NCBI GenBank assembly: GCA_002322865.1
Contig: DCOH01000052.1
Span: forward strand, 38,156-44,058
Length of the DNA stretch: 5,903 bases
Direction of reading: 5' to 3'
DNA from: Sphingobacterium sp. UBA1575
GTDB taxonomy: Bacteria > Bacteroidota > Bacteroidia > Sphingobacteriales > Sphingobacteriaceae
The notes beneath the pieces are model-generated. The model saw only the letters and a list, made by a program, of their open reading frames with translations. It did not search any database and was not told where the DNA came from. A program made the translations under genes and the position numbers. Of this stretch, positions 1 through 5,903 are shown piece by piece; the first letter of the stretch is position 1, and the number at the start of each line of letters is the position of its first letter.

Positions 1-1
1 A

Positions 2-2383
2 TTAAAAGATGCTGCTGCAACGGCCATATATGGTTCAAAAGCAGCTAACGGCGTAATCGTTATTGAAACTGTGAAACCTAAACCGGGCCAATTGACCCTC
101 ACTTATAGTAATAATACGAATTTCAGTTTTGCCGACCTTACAGATTACAACCTCATGAATGCAGAAGAAAAGTTGACTTTTGAGCGTTTATCGGGATTGT
201 ATGGTCAATTGGACGAGAATCAAGTCATCATCGATGAATACCAAGCTTCTTTATACAATGCTAGGTTAGCAGAGGTGAAAAGGGGCGTAGATTCTTATTG
301 GATGAATGAACCCCTAAGAAAAGTGGCTTCCAATAGGCATAATCTTAACGTAGAAGGGGGTGATCAACGGATCAGGTATGGCTTAGGTTTTAACTATGGG
401 AATAACCTAGGTGTTATGAAGGGATCAGATAGAAATGTAATCGGTGGAAATGTAAGGCTTATTTACCGCTTGGATCGATTCTCCTTCTCCAATAATTTCA
501 CGATAGATTATAACAAGAACTCTAATAACACTGTTGATTTTTCCGCCTTCTCCAAAATGAACCAATATTATCGAAAATATGATGAGAATGGAAAAATATT
601 AAGAGTGGTAGAAAGTTTTACAAATGCATTCGGACCATCAACAGAGTTGTATAACCCAATGTACGATTTTTATCTGAAGAGCTTCAATAAAGGGAACAAC
701 ACCGAGTTCCGTAATAATTTTGAAGCCGATTGGCGTCTGATTGATGCATTAAGAATCCGAGGAAGGTTTTCTTTTGCTAAAGGAAATTCCAGAGGCCAGA
801 TATTTAATGCTCCTTTTCCCAAGTCTCATGTGAACGCGACATCTGAAAATAAAGGTAGATATACCGAATCCAATGGTCAAACCAAAAACTTCGATTTTGA
901 CTTTACAACCTCCTATGGTAAAGCCTTAGGAAAGAATAATTATCATACATTAAATGCATTGATCGGCTTCCGAGCCAATTTATCCCAAAATGAATTAGGA
1001 TCCTATGCTGTAGCAGGATATAAAGATGAAGAATATTGGGCACCTAAATTTTCCATGGGTTATGTGGAAGGTTCTCGACCAAACTACAGTTTCAATGACC
1101 GGAGGTCCTTAAGCTACTATTCAAACCTGGGGTATTCCTTCAGAAATCGTTATTTATTCGATTTTAACTATCGAATTGACGGCTCTTCCTTATTTGGGTT
1201 AAGTAATAAATTTACAAAAACCTGGGCTATAGGTGCTGCTTGGAATTTACATCAAGAAGCTTTCATGGCTGATTTGGTTGATTACGTGTCTATGTTCAAA
1301 ATCCGATCCTCAATCGGAAATCCAGGTAATCAAAATTTTGATGCCTACATGACCATGAATAACTACATCTACAACTTAAACTATCCAAATCCTTTCGGGC
1401 TTAGTGCCATTATTAGTGATTGGGGAAATCCACATTTGCAATGGCAAAAAACATTGGATAGAAACTTTGGATTGGATCTGGAAATACTGAACAGAAAGTT
1501 CTACATGAACCTTGATTATTTCCTGAAAACTACCGATCCATTATTGATCTATGTACAAGTGCCTACCTCTACGGGGACCAACCAGATTGCTCAGAATGTA
1601 GGAGCGCAAAAAACAACAGGTCTAACAGCAAATTTTACCTATAGAGCCATTGTTAAAGAAAACCTGTTGTGGAATATCAACTTTAATGCAAGAAATCTAA
1701 AATCCACTTATTATGATATTGGAACTTCCTTAGATAATTTAAATAAGGAAAATACCAGTAGAAACCTTCAACGGTATTATGATGGTGCTAGTACAACTGA
1801 CCTATGGGCGGTTAAGTCCTTAGGGATTGATCCAGCAACAGGTCGGGAAGTGTTCCTAAAAAAGGATGGAACCCAAACTTTCGTCCACGATTTTGCGGAT
1901 GAACAAGTGTTAGGTAATTCAACTCCAACGTGGGAAGGTGTAGCCGGAACCATGTTGGCTTACAAAGGATTCAGTTTCTCTGCAAATTTTAGATACCGAT
2001 ATGGTGGTCAGATATTCTTGAACACCCTATTTAACAAAGTGGAAAATATCACCCTTGAGGGCCTTCGAAGTAATCAGGATCGTCGAGCATTGTACGAAAG
2101 ATGGCAAAAACCAGGCGATGAAACACAATTCAAAGGTATTTCCTTGACAAATCCAACCCCAATATCTTCCCGATTCATTGCGGATGAAAATACTTTCAGT
2201 TGCGAGTCCGTATCCTTGGGCTATGAAACAAATGGCGGATGGACGAAGCGATTTGGCTTTCAGGCTCTGCAATCAAGACTCTATTTGAATGAAATATTCA
2301 GGGTTTCAACCGTGACGAATGAGCGAGGTATTAATTATCCTTTCGCCAGAACGGTTTCATTCTCCATTTCTGGTCGTTTTTAA
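2..2383 (+). CDS. SusC/RagA-family TonB-dependent outer-membrane transporter, C-terminal 793 residues (5' end outside the window)
   Basis: This is the outer-membrane barrel that imports large nutrients (oligosaccharides or peptides) using TonB energy, paired with the SusD-like lid encoded next. The frame is open from base 2, and its first residues, LKDAAATAIYGSKAANGVIV, are the end-of-plug signature of SusC/RagA proteins. The real start therefore lies upstream, and the GTG at 71 is only an internal valine codon. Missing are the signal peptide, the carboxypeptidase-regulatory-like domain and most of the plug, roughly 200-350 residues judging by family length. The rest is barrel: alternating aromatic strands, the conserved late block DRRALYERWQKPGD (about 2077-2118), then SSRFIADENTFSCESVSLGY, and a terminal strand ending SFSISGRF with the C-terminal Phe typical of outer-membrane barrels. 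FSCES carries Cys where I recall Gly being usual. No frameshift is seen. The family call is firm; the substrate is unknown. Confidence 0.96.
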   Translation, partial: LKDAAATAIYGSKAANGVIVIETVKPKPGQLTLTYSNNTNFSFADLTDYNLMNAEEKLTFERLSGLYGQLDENQVIIDEYQASLYNARLAEVKRGVDSYWMNEPLRKVASNRHNLNVEGGDQRIRYGLGFNYGNNLGVMKGSDRNVIGGNVRLIYRLDRFSFSNNFTIDYNKNSNNTVDFSAFSKMNQYYRKYDENGKILRVVESFTNAFGPSTELYNPMYDFYLKSFNKGNNTEFRNNFEADWRLIDALRIRGRFSFAKGNSRGQIFNAPFPKSHVNATSENKGRYTESNGQTKNFDFDFTTSYGKALGKNNYHTLNALIGFRANLSQNELGSYAVAGYKDEEYWAPKFSMGYVEGSRPNYSFNDRRSLSYYSNLGYSFRNRYLFDFNYRIDGSSLFGLSNKFTKTWAIGAAWNLHQEAFMADLVDYVSMFKIRSSIGNPGNQNFDAYMTMNNYIYNLNYPNPFGLSAIISDWGNPHLQWQKTLDRNFGLDLEILNRKFYMNLDYFLKTTDPLLIYVQVPTSTGTNQIAQNVGAQKTTGLTANFTYRAIVKENLLWNINFNARNLKSTYYDIGTSLDNLNKENTSRNLQRYYDGASTTDLWAVKSLGIDPATGREVFLKKDGTQTFVHDFADEQVLGNSTPTWEGVAGTMLAYKGFSFSANFRYRYGGQIFLNTLFNKVENITLEGLRSNQDRRALYERWQKPGDETQFKGISLTNPTPISSRFIADENTFSCESVSLGYETNGGWTKRFGFQALQSRLYLNEIFRVSTVTNERGINYPFARTVSFSISGRF

Positions 2384-2402
2384 TACTGTCTAATTATGAA
2401 AA
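2384..2402 (+). promoter_or_regulatory. susC-susD junction and translation start context
   Basis: The longest non-coding gap in the window, 12 nt, separates the susC TAA from the susD ATG. It has no purine-rich Shine-Dalgarno. The start sits in TAATTATGAAAA (2391-2402), the same 12 bases that surround the start of the DUF4843 gene. A/T-rich start regions without Shine-Dalgarno are normal in Bacteroidota. The short gap leaves no room for a promoter and favours translational coupling. Confidence 0.5.
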
Positions 2403-3880
2403 GAATTATAAAAAATCTAATCTATATTTTTCCGGTGCTGTTGATAATGGAAAGTTGTAATAACTTTCTGGATGTAAAACCACAGGATAATATTTTGGAA
2501 GAACAGGTTTTCTCTTCCGTAGATGGCTTTAATATCGCCATCAATGGAGTATATGCCGATCTGAACCAAAATGCCCTTTATGGTGCCAACTTGTCTGGAG
2601 GAATGCTGGATGTTATGGCGCAATATTTTGATCTAAGTAACCGAGAGCACATTTTTGCGCAATATTCAAACTATGACTTTGCTAATGATGAATATAAGGC
2701 GAGGGGAGAAGCGATATGGACAAATGCCTATGAATTGATTGCCAATACTAATGCGGTTTTATTCCATGCAGATGATAAAAAGGAGATGTTAGGCGACATC
2801 TATTATGGTATCTACAAAGGAGAAGGGCTTGCGCTGCGTGCATTTCTTCATTTTGATCTCCTACGCTTGTTTGGGTCCAATTATCAAGAGGATCAAGATC
2901 TTGAAGTCTTGCCCTACATGACCCAACATGAGCGAAAAGTGCAACCATTATCCAGTAATAAAGAGTTGGTCAACTTGATTCTTAAAGATCTTCTGGATGC
3001 AAAAGAACTACTGAAAACGGTGGATCCCATATTGACCAAAGGGGTGTTGAATTTTGATGATCCTAATACCAATAAACTTAATTTCAGACAATATAGGATG
3101 AATTATTTTGCGGTATGTGCCTTATTAGCCCGGGTTTACCTTTGGTCAGGAGATTTGCCAAAAGCCAAAGAAATGGCCTTGGAGGTCATTCAAAAAGGTC
3201 AAGTAACTGGATCCGAAATATTCCCTTGGGTAACTACCGAGGCAGTCAACAATAGAGGTGAATATCCAGACCGGATCTTCTCGACAGAAGTATTATTCGC
3301 GTTGTACAATACAAACCGTTTATCCATTCATAACTTCCAATATAGCTACTCACTTAACCAATTCCAGATTTTGACTTTTATTGGTAATGTAGCAGAAGGA
3401 AGAGTGCCGGTCCTTTATCCAAATGAAAATGATTTCAGACGTAAATTACATTGGGCTCAACGGGTAAATAATTCAAGTACGGAAATCTTGTATTTCACTA
3501 AATATTTGGATGTAACAGATTCGGAGGGAGTTTCCAATGCTTACCGGTATATGTTCCCTTTGATCCGGATTTCGGAAATGTACTTGATTGCCGCAGAAAC
3601 ATCATCGACCTTGGAGGAATCTGCACAATATCTTAACAAGTTAAATGTACATCGCGGTTTGCCTGAAATTACCTTAACCAATGCAGAGGAGCTTAAGCAG
3701 ATTATCGAAAATGAATATTTAAGAGAATTCCTAGGCGAAGGGCAGTCGTTTTTCTTTTTTAAACGTCGCCAATTGAGCAGTATTCCAAGCCCAAGCCGTC
3801 CAGGAATAGATCGAATTCCTATGCAGAAGGGATTTTATTCATTCCCATTACCTGAAAGTGAAACCAGTCAAAGAAATTAA
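2396..3880 (+). CDS. SusD/RagB-like surface lipoprotein (complete, 494 aa)
   Basis: This is the substrate-binding lipoprotein that caps the upstream SusC barrel at the cell surface. Residues 1-20 form a lipoprotein signal peptide (KR, then a hydrophobic core) ending in the lipobox MESC, with lipidated Cys21. CNNFLDVKP follows, the classic start of mature SusD proteins. The N-terminal SusD-like region (about 22-230) includes EEQVFSSVDGFNIAINGVYADL and the helix GEGLALRAFLHFDLLRLFG (142-160). A TPR-like helix ALLARVYLWSGDLPKAKEMA lies at about 242-261. The RagB/SusD C-terminal domain holds PLIRISEMYLIAAE (388-401), a NEYLREFLGEGQSFFFFKRR block and the usual ending FPLPESE. The length is typical. 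The start at 2396 is the only one that gives a full signal peptide; it lies 12 nt after the susC stop, and the next gene begins 2 nt after this stop. The family call is very secure; the ligand is not predictable. Confidence 0.97.
   Translation: MKRIIKNLIYIFPVLLIMESCNNFLDVKPQDNILEEQVFSSVDGFNIAINGVYADLNQNALYGANLSGGMLDVMAQYFDLSNREHIFAQYSNYDFANDEYKARGEAIWTNAYELIANTNAVLFHADDKKEMLGDIYYGIYKGEGLALRAFLHFDLLRLFGSNYQEDQDLEVLPYMTQHERKVQPLSSNKELVNLILKDLLDAKELLKTVDPILTKGVLNFDDPNTNKLNFRQYRMNYFAVCALLARVYLWSGDLPKAKEMALEVIQKGQVTGSEIFPWVTTEAVNNRGEYPDRIFSTEVLFALYNTNRLSIHNFQYSYSLNQFQILTFIGNVAEGRVPVLYPNENDFRRKLHWAQRVNNSSTEILYFTKYLDVTDSEGVSNAYRYMFPLIRISEMYLIAAETSSTLEESAQYLNKLNVHRGLPEITLTNAEELKQIIENEYLREFLGEGQSFFFFKRRQLSSIPSPSRPGIDRIPMQKGFYSFPLPESETSQRN
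2486..2503 (+). repeat. 18-nt exact direct repeat, copy 1 (in susD)
   Basis: GATAATATTTTGGAAGAA occurs here in the susD frame, encoding DNILEE (residues 31-36) near the mature N-terminus. The identical 18 bases recur in frame in the DUF4843 gene. The flanks differ at once on both sides. Probably chance reuse of common codons in AT-rich genes. Confidence 0.6.
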
Positions 3881-3889
3881 TTATGAAAA
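3878..3889 (+). promoter_or_regulatory. susD stop / DUF4843 gene start overlap region
   Basis: TAATTATGAAAA contains the susD stop codon TAA and, 2 nt later, the ATG of the next lipoprotein gene. It is identical to the start context of susD at 2391-2402. A ribosome finishing susD would be within reach of the next ATG, so re-initiation is likely. No Shine-Dalgarno is present. Confidence 0.5.
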
Positions 3890-4728
3890 TATTTAAAATA
3901 TTTCCCAGCCTACTACTTTTCTTCCTGTTATTTACAGGATGTGAAAAGGAACTTATGAAATATGAAGGTTCTGAAGGAATTTATTTTGGCGTGCAATGGG
4001 GCCCAGCACATTTAGACAGTACCCAATGGCCATTCCAAAGTTTCTCAACCGTGAATTTCATAAATATTAAAGGTGATGAAACACAGATCAAATTAAGGGT
4101 TATGGCAACCGGAAAACCAAAAGATTATGATCGTTCTTTTGGTTTAAGGGTCAACCAAGATAGTACAACTGGCATATTGGGAGAAAATTATGAGGCTCCA
4201 GCAGAAACTTACACAATAAAGGCCGGTGAAGTGTATACTGATATCCCTATCAAATTACTCAGGTCAGATAATATTTTGGAAGAAATTAAAACGCTGGGAG
4301 TAAATCTAATACCAAGCAAAGATTTCACGATTGCCATACCTAAATGGTACTATCTTTCGCCCTATTATAAATCAGAGCGTCAAGCCACTTTTGATGCCAG
4401 TTTCCATCTAATCGAGATGAATGGAGCCATCACCAAGCCTGCAGTTTGGTGGGGTGCAAGTACTGCAGGAAAAGAGGGAGGTTTGTGGGGAGAATTTACT
4501 GTAAAAAAATTCCTCTTGATGTGCGAACTGATGAATTTGATCTATGATGATTTTCAGAGTGCCTCCACGATGCCAAATGCGAGAAGAGATGTGCTCAATC
4601 AAGTAATGCGCGCTTACCTACAAGAAAAATATGATAATAAAACCCCAATTCTGGAAAATGATGGTCGATTGATGTGGGTAAGTGGTGTCTCTTGGTCTAC
4701 AACTATTGGTGTACCTTATAATCCTTAG
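3883..4728 (+). CDS. DUF4843-type SusCD-accessory lipoprotein (complete, 281 aa)
   Basis: This is a probable surface lipoprotein of unknown biochemical function that accompanies SusC/SusD pairs. The signal peptide MKIFKIFPSLLLFFLLFTGC has a clear lipobox with lipidated Cys20. The mature start, CEKELMKYEGSEGIYFG, fits the DUF4843 opening (the Y-E-G..G-IYF pattern). Acidic and Lys residues just after Cys fit Bacteroidota surface-export signals. A beta-rich domain follows; TIKAGEVYTDIPIKLLRSD (111-129) and the following 'LGVNLIPSKDF' resemble Calx-beta or fibronectin-like strands. The C-terminal part (about 200-281) is more helical and begins at EFTVKKFLLMCELM, matching the family's usual ending. 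There are no catalytic motifs. ATG 3883 lies 2 nt after the susD stop and the next gene starts 4 nt after this stop, so it is part of the same operon. The family is assigned from recognised sequence style, not from a search. A role in substrate capture or in assembling the SusCD complex is inference. Confidence 0.85.
   Translation: MKIFKIFPSLLLFFLLFTGCEKELMKYEGSEGIYFGVQWGPAHLDSTQWPFQSFSTVNFINIKGDETQIKLRVMATGKPKDYDRSFGLRVNQDSTTGILGENYEAPAETYTIKAGEVYTDIPIKLLRSDNILEEIKTLGVNLIPSKDFTIAIPKWYYLSPYYKSERQATFDASFHLIEMNGAITKPAVWWGASTAGKEGGLWGEFTVKKFLLMCELMNLIYDDFQSASTMPNARRDVLNQVMRAYLQEKYDNKTPILENDGRLMWVSGVSWSTTIGVPYNP
4267..4284 (+). repeat. 18-nt exact direct repeat, copy 2 (in DUF4843 gene)
   Basis: This is the second copy of GATAATATTTTGGAAGAA, again encoding DNILEE (residues 129-134), here within the loop after a beta strand. 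It lies about 1.8 kb from the first copy. The surrounding protein sequence is unrelated to SusD, so this is not evidence of domain duplication. Confidence 0.6.
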
Positions 4729-4735
4729 GAACATG
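4726..4735 (+). promoter_or_regulatory. DUF4843 stop / PKD-like gene start junction
   Basis: The stop TAG and the ATG of the PKD-like gene are 4 nt apart. An AGGA (4727-4730) overlaps the stop but ends only 2 nt before the ATG, too close for a normal Shine-Dalgarno. Coupled translation is the simpler reading. Confidence 0.45.
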
Positions 4736-5903
4736 AAAAAAATAATATTTGCATATGGTGTGATTATCCTCTTTATACTTTCCTGTAGTAAGGATTTGGG
4801 GAATTACGCATACCACGATATAACGGAAATTACGATTAAAGATTTGGGTGGGAACCGCACCTTGTTATACAAAACAGATACTTTGATTATCAATCCAGAG
4901 CTTGAATTCTCGATGGATGGAGAAAATCAGGATCGATATTCTTATGAATGGAAATTGGTTTCCAGTGCTAATGTGAATATTAGCACCAAAAAAGGTACGA
5001 TTATAGGTACAGAACGAAACCTTGTATATCCAGTTATGGCGACCCCAGGATCCTATACACTCTACCTAAAAGTAAAGGATAAAGAAACAGGTGTGGTTTG
5101 GTCTGGATATACCTTATTAAGCGTCAAAATCCCCTCCGCTACAGGATTTTTGTTAATTGGCGAAGACGATGAAGGATTTGTAGAAGTAGAAATGATCGCG
5201 ATGTCGGTGGATGATACCACCATCATTAAGGGATTATCACATGAAAACGGTGTACCAAGATTTAAAGGAGCAGTAGATATTCTGCATACCGGAGCTTATC
5301 CTCCAAGGCCAGCCATTAATAAACAATGGATTATCGGAAAGGAAAATGCCTATTATGTGGATCCCGCAACTTTTGAGACCAATCCTGATAATATATTTAG
5401 AAATCAGTTATTTACCAATTATGATCTTCCACAAAATATATTTCCAATGGATATAGCTCCACGGATCAATAGCAGAGGTGGTACCATTGTAAATAGTTTA
5501 AGACGTCTAGTTGTTACCAATACAGGTGATGCATTTACCTCTGATCTAACAAGTGGAGGCAATGATTTTTATGGAAATCCAGTCAACCGATTGGCCGGCG
5601 TAAATACCCCAACTTTCAAAGTATATCCAAAAATCATGCATGGGCCAGGTTCAATAAGCACTTACACCTTATTTGATTTGGATAATAAGCGATTTGTTTA
5701 TGCAAGTTCATCCGCTGCCAATGTAAGTTTGCTAAGTGATCGACCTACTGATCCTTTTCCTTGGAACCAAACGGATAGAACAATGGTCTACGCGGAGAAT
5801 ACAAGGAACACGGATGGAGGTTCATTCCAGGGAAATGTATTTGCCTTGATGAAAAATGAAACATCAGGTCAATATTTCATCTATAAATTCGCCTCGACCA
5901 GTA
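4733..5903 (+). CDS. PKD-like family surface lipoprotein, N-terminal 390 residues (3' end outside the window)
   Basis: The frame stays open from ATG 4733 to the right edge. The N-terminus MKKIIFAYGVIILFILSC is a lipoprotein signal peptide with lipidated Cys18, followed by SKDLGNYAYHDI, the typical start of PKD-like (PKD_2-type) lipoproteins found beside SusCD and DUF4843 genes. Residues about 45-132 look like one PKD/Ig-like beta sandwich: a YSYEWKLVS strand (69-77), then TPGSYTLYLKVKDKETG (104-120), where PKD domains have 'G.Y...L.V.D'. From residue 137 onward, hydrophobic strand-turn-strand units recur about every 50-60 residues (starting near 137, 198, 257, 309 and 367), suggesting a beta-propeller-like domain that continues past the window. 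No protease or glycosidase motif is seen in the visible part. The start is fixed by the signal peptide and the 4-nt gap after the upstream stop. It probably works at the surface with SusCD; binding or scaffolding is inferred, and an undiscovered enzymatic C-terminus cannot be excluded. Confidence 0.85.
   Translation, partial: MKKIIFAYGVIILFILSCSKDLGNYAYHDITEITIKDLGGNRTLLYKTDTLIINPELEFSMDGENQDRYSYEWKLVSSANVNISTKKGTIIGTERNLVYPVMATPGSYTLYLKVKDKETGVVWSGYTLLSVKIPSATGFLLIGEDDEGFVEVEMIAMSVDDTTIIKGLSHENGVPRFKGAVDILHTGAYPPRPAINKQWIIGKENAYYVDPATFETNPDNIFRNQLFTNYDLPQNIFPMDIAPRINSRGGTIVNSLRRLVVTNTGDAFTSDLTSGGNDFYGNPVNRLAGVNTPTFKVYPKIMHGPGSISTYTLFDLDNKRFVYASSSAANVSLLSDRPTDPFPWNQTDRTMVYAENTRNTDGGSFQGNVFALMKNETSGQYFIYKFASTS

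Noticed and set aside
2027..2272. Open antisense frame of 81 codons inside susC
   Set aside because: It lies wholly opposite strongly conserved SusC sequence, has no recognisable protein features, and would need its own promoter; it is a shadow of the coding strand.
71..2383. A protein starting at GTG 71 (770 aa)
   Set aside because: The frame is open through base 2 and the upstream residues are the SusC plug signature, so 71 is an internal valine codon and the gene begins outside the window.
2417..2948. Two antisense open frames (2417-2623 and 2748-2948) inside susD
   Set aside because: Both lie opposite conserved SusD segments, show no domain or signal sequence, and are not supported by any start context.
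4408..4602. Antisense open frame of 64 codons inside the DUF4843 gene
   Set aside because: It is fully covered by a well-supported sense gene in a tightly packed operon and its product has no recognisable family character.
4727..4732. AGGA before the PKD-like gene as a Shine-Dalgarno site
   Set aside because: Only 2 nt separate it from the ATG, too close for normal pairing, and Bacteroidota rarely depend on Shine-Dalgarno sequences.
2384..4732. Internal promoters (TAnnTTTG-type -7 box) or terminators between the genes
   Set aside because: The gaps are 12, 2 and 4 nt, too short to hold either; short matches inside coding sequence cannot be told from chance in A/T-rich DNA.

Overview
The window is a slice of a Bacteroidota nutrient-uptake locus, all on the + strand and with almost no non-coding DNA. 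The organism is inferred from the SusC/SusD pair, the AT-rich sequence, A/T-rich start contexts without a clear Shine-Dalgarno, and the DUF4843-like and PKD-like lipoproteins, which are families I know from this phylum. The style of the sequences suggests Sphingobacteriaceae (Sphingobacterium/Pedobacter type), but the genus cannot be fixed from this window.

Layout: (1) 2-2383, the C-terminal part of a SusC/RagA-type TonB-dependent outer-membrane transporter. It enters from the left edge at the end of the plug domain and runs to a normal C-terminal barrel end. (2) 2396-3880, a complete SusD/RagB-like surface lipoprotein. (3) 3883-4728, a complete DUF4843-type lipoprotein. (4) 4733-5903, a PKD-like family lipoprotein that runs off the right edge. 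The gaps between genes are 12, 2 and 4 nt, so the four genes almost certainly form one operon with coupled translation. No promoter, terminator, RNA gene, mobile element or CRISPR array is visible, and no stretch longer than 12 nt lies outside a gene.

How the genes work together: SusC forms the TonB-energised barrel and SusD the hinged lid over it. The two further lipoproteins are expected to sit at the cell surface next to this pair and to bind or present substrate. No glycoside hydrolase, lyase, sulfatase or peptidase is in view, so the substrate cannot be read from the window. SusCD plus two small non-enzymatic lipoproteins recalls the B. thetaiotaomicron BT2261-BT2264 system, which was crystallised with peptides bound. 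A peptide substrate is therefore a reasonable but unproven guess. This is a known type of locus; I found no clear sign of an undescribed system. The most notable points are a regularly spaced, propeller-like pattern in the last protein and the SusC subfamily signature.
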